A program made the translations under genes and the position numbers. DNA of 61,060 bases from Caldibacillus thermoamylovorans (GTDB lineage Bacteria > Bacillota > Bacilli > Bacillales > Caldibacillaceae): positions 1 through 61,060 of the forward strand of contig NZ_CCRF01000062.1 in assembly GCF_000751775.1 (NCBI RefSeq). The letters are read 5' to 3'. This document shows, one piece after another, positions 17,819-27,424 of this stretch. The notes under the pieces are model-generated. The model saw nothing but the letters and a program-made list of their open reading frames with translations, was not told the DNA's origin and searched no databases. How positions within the stretch are numbered: the stretch's first letter is position 1; every line of letters begins with the position of its first letter.

Positions 17819-17864
17819 AACTAATCCTAAGTTATTTACTTGTATTTTTATACTTTCTTATACT
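17819..17864 (+). repeat. Short relative of the dispersed repeat 3' tail
   Basis: The segment shares CTAA(T)TCCTAAGTTATTTA with 60896-60914 and ends in TTTATACTTTCTTA like the tail of the repeat at 25701-25832. It looks like an internally deleted copy. Confidence 0.4.
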
Positions 17865-17905
17865 AAAAAAAGGGGTGCGAACCGAATAGGTCCGTTCCCC
17901 CTTTT
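17865..17905 (-). terminator. Intrinsic terminator between zwf and gndA
   Basis: AAAAGGGG pairs with CCCCTTTT around an inner loop with a further short stem. A-rich and T-rich flanks exist on both sides, so it may act in both directions. Confidence 0.7.
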
Positions 17906-17907
17906 CT

Positions 17908-19314
17908 TTATATCCATTTTGTATGGAAAATGCCTTCTTTGTCTACCCGTTCATAGGTGTGGGCACCAAAGTAGTCGCGTTGGGCTTGCAAAAGATTGGC
18001 CGGTAAGTTTTTCGTCCGGTAGCTGTCATAATAAGATAATGCAGCCGAAAAGCCCGGAACCGGAATACCATTCATAACCGCCGTGGCAATCACGTTTCGT
18101 AAAGAATCTTGATAACGATCAGCAATATCTTTAAAGTATGGATCCAATAGCAAGTTTTTCAACTGTGAATCACGATCATAGGCATCTTTTATTTTTTGTA
18201 AAAATTGGGCACGGATGATGCAACCGCCACGCCAGATCATTGCAATTTCACCAAATTTTAAATCCCATCCGTATTCCTCGGAAGCCACCCGCATTTGCGC
18301 AAATCCTTGGGCATAGGAGCAAATTTTACTGAAATATAAAGCTTGACGCACTTGTTCAATAAACTCTTTACGATTTCCACTAAATGCCCCAGATGTTGGG
18401 CCTGTTAAAATCTTACTTGCTTGAACACGTTCGTCCTTCATTGCCGAAATAAAACGGGCAAATACCGATTCTGTAATAATTGGCAGCGGAACACCTAAAT
18501 CTAACGCATTTTGACTGGTCCATTTTCCTGTTCCTTTTTGACCGGCTTTATCTAAAATCATATCAACCAATGGTTTTCCTGTTTCTTCATCTATTTTTGT
18601 AAAAATATCTCTTGTAATTTCAATTAAATAACTGTCCAATTCACCTTGGTTCCAATCGGAAAATACTTGATGTAATTCATCATTGGACAGACCTAAAATA
18701 TTTTTTAATAGAAAATAGGATTCCCCAATCAATTGCATATCTCCATATTCGATGCCGTTATGAACCATTTTAACAAAATGTCCGGCACCATCCGGACCGA
18801 TATATGTACAGCAAGGATCCCCGTTAACTTTCGCGGAAATAGCTTGCAAAATCGGTGCGACTAAATCATATGCTTCTTTTTGTCCCCCCGGCATAATCGA
18901 CGGGCCTTTTAACGCACCTTCTTCCCCGCCGGAAACACCGGTACCGATAAAGTGAAAACCTAAATCACTCAATTCTTTATTTCGACGGATGGTATCTTGA
19001 AAAAATGTATTACCGCCGTCAATTAAAATATCACCTTTTTCCAAATGCGGCTTTAACTGTTCAATGGTCGCATCTGTTGCCGGACCGGCTTTAACCATTA
19101 ACAAAATTTTACGTGGAGTTTCTAAAGATTGAACAAATTCTTCAATACTATATGTTGGCACAATATTTTTTCCAGTTGCTTCTTGCATCATGGCATCCGT
19201 TTTTTCCCGTGAACGGTTAAAAACAGAAACCGTATATCCTCTTGATTCAATATTAAATGCTAAATTTTTTCCCATAACGGCAAGGCCGACAACGCCGATT
19301 TGTTGTTTTGCCAT
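17908..19314 (-). CDS. gndA: 6-phosphogluconate dehydrogenase, decarboxylating
   Basis: This 468-residue enzyme makes ribulose-5-phosphate with NADP. The coenzyme motif [20 protein letters not shown], the [11 protein letters not shown] substrate loop near residue 125, the catalytic Lys in [17 protein letters not shown] near residue 183, and a typical C-terminal helical tail are present. The ATG at 19314 follows AAAGGG by 9 bases. Confidence 0.96.
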   Translation of the reverse strand: MAKQQIGVVGLAVMGKNLAFNIESRGYTVSVFNRSREKTDAMMQEATGKNIVPTYSIEEFVQSLETPRKILLMVKAGPATDATIEQLKPHLEKGDILIDGGNTFFQDTIRRNKELSDLGFHFIGTGVSGGEEGALKGPSIMPGGQKEAYDLVAPILQAISAKVNGDPCCTYIGPDGAGHFVKMVHNGIEYGDMQLIGESYFLLKNILGLSNDELHQVFSDWNQGELDSYLIEITRDIFTKIDEETGKPLVDMILDKAGQKGTGKWTSQNALDLGVPLPIITESVFARFISAMKDERVQASKILTGPTSGAFSGNRKEFIEQVRQALYFSKICSYAQGFAQMRVASEEYGWDLKFGEIAMIWRGGCIIRAQFLQKIKDAYDRDSQLKNLLLDPYFKDIADRYQDSLRNVIATAVMNGIPVPGFSAALSYYDSYRTKNLPANLLQAQRDYFGAHTYERVDKEGIFHTKWI

Positions 19315-19336
19315 GTTGATACACCCTTTCCTGTTA

Positions 19337-20584
19337 TTATTCATCATCTTCTAAAAGAAAATCTTTATTAAAACTTGTATCCGTGTGTCCTTCTTTGTGA
19401 GAAGTTTTCAAACCTTTTTTAATAATATCTTCCCCAAATTTTTTGCGTAAATGATCAATCGCCTCTAGTAACAGTTCTTCTTTTGCATCCTTTTCATATG
19501 TAAATAGATCCAATTGTTTATACGCATGTTTTTCGTCAACTAGATCATTTCCTGTAATTCCTAACAGTCGAACAGGCGTCCCGTTCCAATTTTTTAAAAA
19601 AATCGATTTTGCTTGCTGATAGATGTCCATCTCTTCTTGAATAGGATTTCCCAATTTTTTGCTCCTAGTCAATGTCGTTCGGTCTTTGTAGCGAATCGTC
19701 ACGGCAATATTGGTCGTATAAACTTCCTTATTTTTCAAACGGGCGGATACCGTTTGAGCCAGCTTTTGTAAAACAGTGAGCAAATTATTTTGCGAACTGA
19801 TATCCCTGGGCAATGTTGTTGAATTCCCGATGCTTTTAAAGTCATAAATACTTTCGGGGTCGACACGTCTATGATCGATTCCATTGGCTCGCTCTTTTAA
19901 ACGAATCCCATTAATCCCCAATAATTTTTGAAGTTGGTGTTCATCTCCTTGAGCTAAATCTCCAATCGTCTCCATACCTATCGTATGTAATTTTTCGGCC
20001 GTTTTGGCTCCGACCCCATGCATTTCACTTACCGGCATCGGCCATAAAATCTTTTGAACATCCCGCTTGCGTAAGATTGTAATACCGAGTGGCTTTTTCA
20101 TATCAGAAGCCATTTTTGCCAAAAATTTATTAGGTGCAATCCCAATGCTGCACGGTAAATTCATTTCTTGTAAAAGGCGGTTTTGAATCGATTGGGCAAT
20201 TTTTAGCGGGTGATCCGTGACATATTCAGTGATGTCTAAATACCCTTCGTCAATGGAGACCGGCTCAACAATACTGGTATATTCCCGCAATATTTGAAAC
20301 ATCCTTGTTGAAGCTTTCCGATACTGGTCAAAGTTCGGTGCTTTCACAATGAGCTCAGGACAAAGTTTTTTTGCTTGCCACAAAGGCATCGTTGTCTTGA
20401 CGCCAAGCTTTCTCGCTTCATAACTGCATGTAACAATAATCCCACGCCGCTCTTTTGGGTTTCCGGCAATGGCGAGCGGCTTCCCTTTTAATGATGGATT
20501 TAAAGATATTTCAACCGAGGCGTAGAAACTGTTCATATCGACATGGAAAATAATTCTGCCTTTCTCACCTTTTTTTTCGCTCAT
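19337..20584 (-). CDS. dinB: DNA polymerase IV (DinB, PolY1)
   Basis: This 415-residue translesion polymerase has the motif [12 protein letters not shown] near residue 14, the catalytic SIDEGYLD near residue 110, and a QLDLF clamp-binding motif near residue 360. It is the B. subtilis YqjH counterpart by sequence and position. The ATG at 20584 follows AAAGGTG by 9 bases; an in-frame GTG at 20596 overlaps that site. No LexA-like box was obvious upstream, unlike the other Y-family gene. Confidence 0.95.
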   Translation of the reverse strand: MSEKKGEKGRIIFHVDMNSFYASVEISLNPSLKGKPLAIAGNPKERRGIIVTCSYEARKLGVKTTMPLWQAKKLCPELIVKAPNFDQYRKASTRMFQILREYTSIVEPVSIDEGYLDITEYVTDHPLKIAQSIQNRLLQEMNLPCSIGIAPNKFLAKMASDMKKPLGITILRKRDVQKILWPMPVSEMHGVGAKTAEKLHTIGMETIGDLAQGDEHQLQKLLGINGIRLKERANGIDHRRVDPESIYDFKSIGNSTTLPRDISSQNNLLTVLQKLAQTVSARLKNKEVYTTNIAVTIRYKDRTTLTRSKKLGNPIQEEMDIYQQAKSIFLKNWNGTPVRLLGITGNDLVDEKHAYKQLDLFTYEKDAKEELLLEAIDHLRKKFGEDIIKKGLKTSHKEGHTDTSFNKDFLLEDDE

Positions 20585-20743
20585 GCTCGAAATCACCTTT
20601 TTCCACCTGCATTCAGGCCGGATATTGATATTCCATCCACCGTGCCGCTTGTCCCTTCAATAATCGGTATGTGCAACACCTTACCGGGAATCAATTATTT
20701 TGCCTTCGCAGCTACTCGATTTTCCAAAGCTGACATAAATGTG

Positions 20744-20772
20744 AAATAACCTATTAGGAATCGGTTATTTTT
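20744..20772 (-). terminator. Weak hairpin at the end of the CheW gene
   Basis: AAATAACC and GGTTATTT form an 8-bp stem around the CheW stop codon. On the minus strand the following sequence is only moderately T-rich, so termination is uncertain. Confidence 0.3.
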
Positions 20773-21233
20773 GCCTGTTCCTCCATATACGCTTGAATTT
20801 CTCTAATTCCGTCTAAACTGTTGATCATTCGGTTCGGATCAATTAGCGTAATGAGGCGATTATCTAAGTTGATTACACCGGTAAAATAAGAAGTTTTTTG
20901 ATAGGCAAACAAGCCGACTTGTTTAATCGAATCGGTACTTACTTCCATTAATTCTTTTGCCTCACCTACAAGCAAAGCTAACTTTAATATTCCGGTTTTT
21001 AAAACAATCAATCTTGTCATTTCATGTAAAGCTTCATCGGTTCCATATAAAACATGATGCAAGTCAACAACCGGTACAAGTTCTCCTCTTACCTTTACCA
21101 AACCTTTAATAAAATTCGGCAGTTGTGGCACCGGCGTTATTTTTTCCGGTTTTTCAATGGAAATAACATGGTCGACATCAATCGCATACTCTTCATGCTT
21201 CTCTTTAAAAATAACGACTTTGACTGTGTCCAA
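20754..21233 (-). CDS. CheW-domain protein
   Basis: The roughly 159-residue single-domain protein has the CheW fold signature: VKVVIFKEKHEEYAIDVDHVISIE at the start, FIKGLVKVRGELVPVVDL near residue 55, and GVINLDNRLITLID near residue 125. CheW proteins couple chemoreceptors to the CheA kinase. There is no other chemotaxis gene in the window. I favour the TTG at 21233, which lies 5 bases after AAGGTGGTGA and gives a normal CheW length; an ATG at 21251 and a GTG at 21272 are alternatives. Confidence 0.8.
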   Translation of the reverse strand: MDTVKVVIFKEKHEEYAIDVDHVISIEKPEKITPVPQLPNFIKGLVKVRGELVPVVDLHHVLYGTDEALHEMTRLIVLKTGILKLALLVGEAKELMEVSTDSIKQVGLFAYQKTSYFTGVINLDNRLITLIDPNRMINSLDGIREIQAYMEEQAKITDS

Positions 21234-21278
21234 ATAACTCACCACCTTCATGATAAATCCGCTAAAACTCACTTGCTC

Positions 21279-22403
21279 CTAAGACTGTTTGTTTACTGTA
21301 TCGACAATGGCAACAACCAGTTCAGCCAACTTATTAAGTTCTGCAATCGGCATTCTTTCTTTTGTCGTATGAATTTCTTCATAACCTACCCCAAGAACAA
21401 CAGTAGGTATTCCCATGCCTGCGATTACATTGGCATCACTACCGCCGCCGCTTTTTATGAGTTTGCTGTTACGACCAATCTTTTCTGCCGCCTTACTTGC
21501 TATTTTGACAACGACATCGTCCGGTCCGTATTTGAAAGACGGATACATCACTTTTATTTCTACATCGGCTGTTGCTCCCATTTCACGAGCTGCCTCCGTA
21601 AAGGCATGTTTCATTTTGTCAAGCTGGATATTTAATTTTTCATTTGAAAGAGAGCGAGCCTCTGCAAAGACATACGCTTTTTCACAGACAATATTGGTTG
21701 CTTGCCCGCCTTCAAAACGACCGATATTTGCCGTCGTTTCTTCATCGATGCGACCCAGCGGCATTTTGGAAATTGCTTTTGCTGCAACCGTTATCGCGGA
21801 AACCCCTTTTTCCGGGGCAACACCGGCATGAGCACTCTTCCCGGTAATTGTCGCATTGATTTTTGCTTGCGTAGGTGCTGCTATTACAATTGTACCTACT
21901 TCTCCGTCACTATCAAGAGCAAATCCGTATTTTGCATGAATTTTAGAAGAATCCAGTGCTTTTGCTCCTACTAATCCGGACTCTTCACCAACTGTAATAA
22001 TGAATTGAAGATCACCGTGTTCGATATTATCTTCTTTTAAAACACGGATGGCTTCAAACATTGCGGCAATGCCCGCTTTGTCATCTGCCCCGAGAATCGT
22101 TGTTCCGTCCGTGACCACATAGCCGTTTTCAATAGTAGGTTTCACTCCTTTTCCCGGAACAACGGTATCCATATGGGAAGTAAAGTAAATTGGATCGCTT
22201 GCACGGTTTGTCCCTTTTAATGTGCAAATTAAATTTCCTGCACCATGCCCGGTTTGTTCCATTGTTTGATCTTCAAAAACTTCCAAACCAAGTTTTGCAA
22301 ATTTTTGTTTTAAAATCTTGGCAATTTCGCCTTCATGCTTGGTTTCAGAATCGATCCGGACAAGTTCGAGAAACTCTTCCAGCAATCTATTTTTATTGAT
22401 CAT
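21279..22403 (-). CDS. yqjE: M20-family metallopeptidase, YqjE-like
   Basis: This 374-residue peptidase-T-like hydrolase has the di-metal motifs FTSHMDTVVPG near residue 78, ILGADDKAG near residue 107, the catalytic TVGEESGLVGA near residue 137, and HTTKERM near the C-terminus. The dimerisation insert (GKSAHAGVAPEKG) is present. The ATG at 22403 has GGAGGG six bases upstream. It matches B. subtilis YqjE; the substrate is probably a small peptide but is not defined. Confidence 0.9.
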   Translation of the reverse strand: MINKNRLLEEFLELVRIDSETKHEGEIAKILKQKFAKLGLEVFEDQTMEQTGHGAGNLICTLKGTNRASDPIYFTSHMDTVVPGKGVKPTIENGYVVTDGTTILGADDKAGIAAMFEAIRVLKEDNIEHGDLQFIITVGEESGLVGAKALDSSKIHAKYGFALDSDGEVGTIVIAAPTQAKINATITGKSAHAGVAPEKGVSAITVAAKAISKMPLGRIDEETTANIGRFEGGQATNIVCEKAYVFAEARSLSNEKLNIQLDKMKHAFTEAAREMGATADVEIKVMYPSFKYGPDDVVVKIASKAAEKIGRNSKLIKSGGGSDANVIAGMGIPTVVLGVGYEEIHTTKERMPIAELNKLAELVVAIVDTVNKQS

Positions 22404-22551
22404 TTTCAACCCTCCAGTCTACATATTTATAAGTATACTCCTATTTAACCGGTTCCTTCAATTTTTTCTTTTTCAGTTTTTTAGACTAGGAGGGACAAGT
22501 CCCGGCTTCAATGAATCTTGTCAAATAATTCTTTCCAGTCATTTTGTACTT

Positions 22552-22655
22552 CTAAAGAAAACTCGGCGATTGCCGAGCTTTTGGCGAGAGCAGAGCCGCA
22601 AGAGCACTTATGCGTTAGGAAAGTAGAAATTGGAAAATTTATACTTTCCTATTAG
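22552..22655 (+). repeat. Dispersed intergenic repeat, copy 1
   Basis: The copy begins AAAGAAAACTCGGC and contains the hairpin CTCGGC-GATT-GCCGAG. A second stem pairs GCTTTTG with CAAGAGC, and the copy ends in a longer dyad (AGGAAAGTA against TACTTTCCT). It lies between pccB and yqjE, with the repeat reading plus and the genes minus. Confidence 0.75.
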
Positions 22656-22732
22656 CTAAAGAAAGGACAATATTTCCGACAAGGATGAAAGCCCACTTGT
22701 CATAAATATCGTCCACTTCTATAACGGATTAA

Positions 22733-24286
22733 TTATAATGGAATATTTCCATGTTTCTTTTTCGGTCGTTCTTCTTTTTTCGTTTGCAGCATGTCCAATG
22801 CTTGAATGAGTTTGATTCTCGTTTCACGGGGATCAATGACATCATCGACCATTCCCATTTTTGCCGCTACATATGGATTGGCGAATTTGTCTTTATATTC
22901 CTGAATTTTTTGGCTGCGAACCGCTTCCGGATCGGCACTGTTCTGAATTTCTTTGGCAAAAATAATATTTGCTGCACCCTCGGGACCCATAACAGCAATT
23001 TCCGCATTTGGCCAGGCAAAAACAAGATCGGCTCCAATCGATTTACTGTTTAAAGCAACATAAGCACCGCCATATGCTTTGCGGGTAATTATCGTTATTT
23101 TTGGTACCGTTGCTTCCGAATACGCATATAAAATTTTTGCCCCATGGCGAATAATTCCGCCGTGCTCTTGTTTGACGCCCGGGAAAAATCCGGTCACATC
23201 TTCAAAGGTGATGAGCGGTATATTGAAAGAATCACAAAAGCGGATAAAGCGGGCGGCCTTGTCGGATGAATCAATATCAAGTCCGCCAGCCATAAATTTT
23301 GGCTGATTGCATATCAGACCGACAACTTCCCCTTTAATCCGGCCAAAACCGATCACGATATTTTTAGCAAAATCTTTCTGAACTTCAAAAAATGAATCTT
23401 CATCTACCACTTGTTCAACCACTTTTTTCATATCATACGGACGAACTGTATCAAAAGGAACAATTTCCGCCAAATCCGGTCGATAGTCGTCATCCTTTTT
23501 CAATTCTCGCCGCGGCGGTTTTTCAGTATTGTTGGCCGGCAAATACGAAAGCAGTTCCCTTACCATATAAAGAGCTTCTTCCTCTGTCTTTGCCTGAAAA
23601 TGGCTATTGCCGCTAATCGAACTATGTACATGTGCGCCGCCTAAATTTTCCGCAGTTATTTGCTCACCGGTTACCGTTTCAATGACTTTTGGACCGGTAA
23701 TAAACATTTGACTCGTTTTTTCGACCATAATAACAAAATCCGTAATTGCCGGCGAATACACAGCACCACCTGCACATGGCCCCATAATAACCGAAATTTG
23801 CGGGATGACACCGGAGTAAATGGCATTACGATAAAAAACATGTCCATATCCGTCAAGGGAAATAACCCCTTCTTGTATTCTCGCACCACCCGAATCATTG
23901 AGTCCAATAATCGGAACACCGTTTTTGGCAGCTAAATCCATAACATTGGCAATTTTCTTGGCGTGCATCTCACCCAAAGCCCCGCCGAATACGGTAAAAT
24001 CTTGGGAAAATAAATAAACCGGTCGACCGTGAATTTTTGCAAACCCGGTAACCACCCCATCTCCGGGCCCTTTCGGTAAATCCGGTGAACGATGTTCCAT
24101 GAAGGGATTTATTTCAACAAAAGACCCTTCATCCACTAATACATCAATCCGCTCCCGGGCAGTCATTTTTCCTTTCTCGTGTTGCCGATCAATTTTATCT
24201 TCTCCGCCCCCAAGTTCAACTTCCCGTCTTTTATCATACAATTCATGGATCTTATCATAAATATCCAATTTTTTTGTGTCTATCAT
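22733..24286 (-). CDS. pccB: Acyl-CoA carboxylase carboxyltransferase (propionyl-CoA carboxylase beta type)
   Basis: This 517-residue crotonase-fold carboxyltransferase moves CO2 from carboxybiotin to an acyl-CoA, most likely propionyl-CoA. Features include the oxyanion glycine pairs DSGGARIQEGV near residue 110 and FMAGGLDIDSSDKAARF near residue 310, plus AVMGPEGAANI near residue 420. It is the YqjD counterpart. The ATG at 24286 follows AAAGGGGAG. Methylmalonyl-CoA epimerase is just upstream. No dedicated biotin carboxylase or biotin carrier accompanies it, so AccC/AccB or genes elsewhere must supply them. Confidence 0.9.
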   Translation of the reverse strand: MIDTKKLDIYDKIHELYDKRREVELGGGEDKIDRQHEKGKMTARERIDVLVDEGSFVEINPFMEHRSPDLPKGPGDGVVTGFAKIHGRPVYLFSQDFTVFGGALGEMHAKKIANVMDLAAKNGVPIIGLNDSGGARIQEGVISLDGYGHVFYRNAIYSGVIPQISVIMGPCAGGAVYSPAITDFVIMVEKTSQMFITGPKVIETVTGEQITAENLGGAHVHSSISGNSHFQAKTEEEALYMVRELLSYLPANNTEKPPRRELKKDDDYRPDLAEIVPFDTVRPYDMKKVVEQVVDEDSFFEVQKDFAKNIVIGFGRIKGEVVGLICNQPKFMAGGLDIDSSDKAARFIRFCDSFNIPLITFEDVTGFFPGVKQEHGGIIRHGAKILYAYSEATVPKITIITRKAYGGAYVALNSKSIGADLVFAWPNAEIAVMGPEGAANIIFAKEIQNSADPEAVRSQKIQEYKDKFANPYVAAKMGMVDDVIDPRETRIKLIQALDMLQTKKEERPKKKHGNIPL

Positions 24287-24328
24287 TCGTTTCTCCCCTT
24301 TGTCCACAGTTGATAGATTATAGAAATT

Positions 24329-24736
24329 TTACTTTTGCTTTTGCTTTTGACATAATTCATATAAAACACCAAAAGTTGTCTTTGGATGAATAAATGCAAC
24401 CAGTGCTCCCCCGGCACCGATTCGCGGCGTTTCATCGATGAGCCGTACCCCTTGTGATGCCAAATTTTCCAGTTCTTGATAAATATCGTCGGTTTTAAAA
24501 GCAATATGATGAATACCTTCCCCTTTTTTATCAAGAAATTTTTTAATCGTACTGTCATCACTGGTCGGTTCGAGTAATTCAATTTTACTGTTATTCACAT
24601 CAATGAATGCGACTTTCACTTTTTGTGATTCGACAACCTCTGTTTTTATATGGCTTAATTGAAATGTACCCGTATATAGCGGAAGTGCCTTCTCCAATGA
24701 ATGAACCGCAATCCCGATATGGTCAATACCTTTCAA
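24329..24736 (-). CDS. mce: Methylmalonyl-CoA epimerase
   Basis: This 135-residue vicinal-oxygen-chelate protein interconverts the R and S forms of methylmalonyl-CoA. Metal-ligand residues lie in GIDHIGIAV at the start, IELLEP near residue 65, GIHHIAFKTDD near residue 83, and LYELCQ at the end. The start is a TTG at 24736, six bases after GGGGAGG; a longer in-frame ATG at 24811 has no such support. It is placed directly before the carboxylase gene. Confidence 0.92.
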   Translation of the reverse strand: MKGIDHIGIAVHSLEKALPLYTGTFQLSHIKTEVVESQKVKVAFIDVNNSKIELLEPTSDDSTIKKFLDKKGEGIHHIAFKTDDIYQELENLASQGVRLIDETPRIGAGGALVAFIHPKTTFGVLYELCQKQKQK

Positions 24737-24890
24737 ACCGTTTCCTCCCCTCAAACGTAACATATCATTGATAATGCAAACAGACCAATTTATACAGTGC
24801 AAACCGTTCAATCCCCATCGTTCAACCTTCGACTCATTGACTTTTTATAACTATGAATCTCTAATTTTTTTAACAGGAAAAAGATAGGAC

Positions 24891-24919
24891 TTGTTTGAAA
24901 GCCATTCTCGCGATAAAAT
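24891..24919 (+). promoter_or_regulatory. Possible prli42 promoter
   Basis: TTGTTT (24891-24896) and TAAAAT (24914-24919) are 17 bp apart and about 30 bases before the small gene. Confidence 0.45.
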
Positions 24920-24948
24920 AATGTCAATGAAAATAGAGTGGAGGTTGA

Positions 24949-25053
24949 ATGACTCCGATGGGAAATAAAAAAGTCCGGAAAATTATCGTTTACTTAATGA
25001 TTATCGCCATGGTTTTGACTACGTTATTTACAGGACTTTCCATACTATTCTAA
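24949..25053 (+). CDS. prli42: Stressosome-associated membrane peptide Prli42
   Basis: This 34-residue frame starts with ATG four bases after GGAGG. The product has a short basic head containing NKKVRKIIVYLM, then one membrane helix ending in TGLSILF. It closely resembles the Prli42 peptide first described in Listeria, which anchors the stressosome to the membrane and conveys stress signals to sigma-B. No rsb genes are in the window. A convergent terminator follows. Confidence 0.85.
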   Translation: MTPMGNKKVRKIIVYLMIIAMVLTTLFTGLSILF

Positions 25054-25078
25054 TTTGATTGTAAAAAAACATTAATGG

Positions 25079-25116
25079 AAAAGGGAATTCCCGATTATGG
25101 AATTGCCCTTTTTTCT
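25079..25116. terminator. Bidirectional terminator between prli42 and the L,D-transpeptidase gene
   Basis: AAAAGGGAATTCC and GGAATT-CCCTTTT pair with one bulge, with T-runs on the plus side and A-runs that become T-runs on the minus side. It overlaps the stop of the convergent gene. Confidence 0.75.
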
Positions 25117-25607
25117 TTAGCAATCTGTTCAAAGCTGGACGACTGATTGGTAATAAAAACCTTTGTACCGATTGGAACGTTATCAAATAACTTTTCGACA
25201 TCCTCATTATTTAACCGGATACATCCTTCCGAAATATAAAGTCCGATCGACCACGGTTGGTTTGTACCATGAATTCCATATGTTCTCCCGTCTGTATCCA
25301 AGGCATCAAATCCAATCCAACGGGTACCGAGCGGATTATTGGGTGCTCCGCCTTGAATATCTTTTTTTCGATAATATGGATTTATTGCTTTCACTGTAAC
25401 CGTAAACATTCCTTCCGGGGTTAATTCCGCATTTTTACCGGTTGCCGCCTTATACACTTCTTGGACAATCCCATCGTCAATAAAGGCAACTTCATTGGTT
25501 TGTTTATTGACGATTACAAATGGGTCACCCGGTAAAGGGTTCGGACCAATCGGCCAAACCGGTGAAATGGTTGTAAAAGCAATGAGGAAGCTTACCAATA
25601 GGTTCAT
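25095..25607 (-). CDS. Secreted L,D-transpeptidase, YkuD domain
   Basis: The 170-residue protein has an N-terminal hydrophobic signal segment ending near the PVWPIGPNPLPGD region, then a YkuD catalytic domain. The active-site motif YGIHGTNQPWSIG precedes the catalytic Cys in SEGCIRLNNEDV near residue 130. Such enzymes form or modify 3-3 cross-links in peptidoglycan, and in spore formers can act on the spore coat or cortex. No LysM domain is present. The ATG at 25607 follows GGTGG; an in-frame GTG lies nine bases upstream. Confidence 0.88.
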   Translation of the reverse strand: MNLLVSFLIAFTTISPVWPIGPNPLPGDPFVIVNKQTNEVAFIDDGIVQEVYKAATGKNAELTPEGMFTVTVKAINPYYRKKDIQGGAPNNPLGTRWIGFDALDTDGRTYGIHGTNQPWSIGLYISEGCIRLNNEDVEKLFDNVPIGTKVFITNQSSSFEQIAKEKRAIP

Positions 25608-25700
25608 CAAAACCACCCGCCTTTTCCATTAGTTTGAACAAAGTCAGGTGGTTTTATCCCCTTAACAGGTAGTCCATCCCTTATCAAAGTTTTTCGAGTT

Positions 25701-25832
25701 TATAAAGAAAACTCGGCGATTGCCGAGCCTTTAGGCGATGGCAAAGCCGCAAGAGCACTTATACTTAATTCTTAAAATTTCCAACTACGTCGATTTCGCT
25801 TCTTTGCTGGAAATTTATACTTTCTTAACGTA
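25701..25832 (+). repeat. Dispersed intergenic repeat, copy 2
   Basis: This is the longest copy. It shares the CTCGGC-GATT-GCCGAG hairpin and the AAGCCGCAAGAGCACTTAT segment with copy 1, then has an AAATTTCCA...TGGAAATTT dyad and the tail TTTATACTTTCTTAACG. It lies between the bacilliredoxin and L,D-transpeptidase genes. Confidence 0.75.
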
Positions 25833-25833
25833 C

Positions 25834-25890
25834 AAAAAAGTCAGGGCTGCCCGCATGCGTTAGATTGGATTAACTAACCATCAGCCCCTG
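25834..25890 (-). terminator. Terminator of the mutA-mutB-meaB-brxB operon
   Basis: On the minus strand CAGGGGCTG pairs with CAGCCCTG (one bulge) and is followed by ACTTTTTT, shortly after the bacilliredoxin gene. Confidence 0.65.
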
Positions 25891-25944
25891 ATGGAAGTTT
25901 CATTTTATAATCACAAGTCTTAAACATATGAAACGCGGAAAAAT

Positions 25945-26382
25945 TTATACTTCATCGCAATGCTGTTCAAATAATTCTTGTAATCGTTCGATGACCGAAA
26001 CAGGTGAATGACCTTCAATTTCATGCCGTTCCACCATGCCGACAAGTTTGCCATCCTTTAACAAGGCAAATGATGGTGAAGAAGGCGGGTAATCATCGAA
26101 ATAACTTCTTGCCTCGAGAGTGGCTTCCTTATCTTGACCGGCAAATACAGTGACTAAATAATCAGGACGTTTATCATAATCAATGGCGTATTTTGCGGCC
26201 GGACGGGCAATCCCCCCGGCACAACCGCATGTTGAATTGATCATAACCAGTGTTGTCCCTTTCCGTTGTAATGCTTCATCCACTTCTTCCGGCGTTCTTA
26301 ATTCCTCATAACCGGCTGCGACAATTTCTTTCCGGGCTTGCTCAATATAATCATTCATTAAAATATTAAAATCCATACTCAT
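25945..26382 (-). CDS. brxB: Bacilliredoxin, BrxB/YqiW type
   Basis: This 145-residue thioredoxin-like protein carries the NSTCGCAGG active site near residue 55. Bacilliredoxins remove bacillithiol from S-bacillithiolated proteins after oxidative stress. Nearly the whole sequence aligns with B. subtilis YqiW. The ATG at 26382 has GGGAGGG ten bases upstream. It is last in the methylmalonyl-CoA mutase operon. Confidence 0.94.
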   Translation of the reverse strand: MSMDFNILMNDYIEQARKEIVAAGYEELRTPEEVDEALQRKGTTLVMINSTCGCAGGIARPAAKYAIDYDKRPDYLVTVFAGQDKEATLEARSYFDDYPPSSPSFALLKDGKLVGMVERHEIEGHSPVSVIERLQELFEQHCDEV

Positions 26383-26401
26383 GGTCAAATGTCCCTCCCA
26401 T

Positions 26402-27424
26402 TTATTTTTCATTAAGATAAAGCTTCATCAACTGTTCAACGGCTGCGGAAACAGGCAACCGCCCATGTTCAACATCTTGTTGGATAACCGGCAGCATTTC
26501 TTTAATCACTTCATTTTGGAAAAAAGATTGCTGTAATTTCTCAACAATTGACGTCATTAACCAGTCATTTGTTTGTTTCCTTCTTCTTTCAAAAAAGATA
26601 CCGGATTGTTTTGTTATCTTAACAAATTGCTGAACGACATGCCAAATATCGATAATCCCTTCTCCGGTAATTGAAGAACAAGTGTAGGCTTTCGTCTGCC
26701 ATCCTTCTGTTGCCGGCCTTAAAAAGCGTAAAATTTGACTGTATTCGTTTCTCGTCCGAATGGCATTTTCCTTATTGGCACCATCAGCCTTTGTAATAAT
26801 AATCCCGTCAACAAGCTCCATCATCCCTTTTTTCATCCCTTGGAGATCATCGCCGGCGCCGGTAATCGTCAGCATGAAAAACATATCAACCATCGTTCGG
26901 ACAACGACTTCACTTTGTCCGACACCGATTGTTTCAACTAGTATAACATCAAACCCTGCTGCTTCACAAAGCATTATGCTCTCCCTTGTTTTTCGGTGAA
27001 CACCTCCAAGCGTTCCCGAAGATGGAGAAGGTCTGATAAAGGCATTTTCTTCCCTTGACAGTGACTCCATTCGGGTTTTATCCCCCAATATACTTCCTCC
27101 CGTCATGGTTGATGAAGGATCAATAGCAAGAACGGCAACCTTTTTCCCCATTTTGCATAGTTCCGTTCCAAAGCGATCAATAAATGTACTTTTTCCTGCA
27201 CCCGGAACACCGGTAATGCCGAGCCGGACGGACTTGCCGGAAAGAGGAATAATATCCTTCAATAATTGTTGCCCTGCCCGGAAGTGATCCGGATGATTGC
27301 TTTCAATTAGTGTAATGGCTTTTGCTAAAACCGTACGATCGCCTTTTTTAATTCCTTCCAAATAGTTGGAAATTGGAACGGTGCTGTTCTTTCTTCTAAA
27401 CCGCCCGGAATATTCTTGTGCCAT
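26402..27424 (-). CDS. meaB: MeaB, GTPase chaperone of methylmalonyl-CoA mutase
   Basis: This 340-residue G3E-family GTPase has Walker [10 protein letters not shown] near residue 72, the AIDPSS metal segment, ETIGVGQSE near residue 165, and the guanine-specificity region ITKADG near residue 215. MeaB gates cofactor B12 loading and protects the mutase from inactivation. Its ATG overlaps the mutB stop as TAATG. The C-terminal dimerisation helices are intact. Confidence 0.95.
   Translation of the reverse strand: MAQEYSGRFRRKNSTVPISNYLEGIKKGDRTVLAKAITLIESNHPDHFRAGQQLLKDIIPLSGKSVRLGITGVPGAGKSTFIDRFGTELCKMGKKVAVLAIDPSSTMTGGSILGDKTRMESLSREENAFIRPSPSSGTLGGVHRKTRESIMLCEAAGFDVILVETIGVGQSEVVVRTMVDMFFMLTITGAGDDLQGMKKGMMELVDGIIITKADGANKENAIRTRNEYSQILRFLRPATEGWQTKAYTCSSITGEGIIDIWHVVQQFVKITKQSGIFFERRRKQTNDWLMTSIVEKLQQSFFQNEVIKEMLPVIQQDVEHGRLPVSAAVEQLMKLYLNEK

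Noticed and set aside
21415-21831. Long plus-strand reading frame (about 138 codons)
   Set aside because: It lies wholly opposite the conserved peptidase gene and has no ribosome binding site or recognisable protein.
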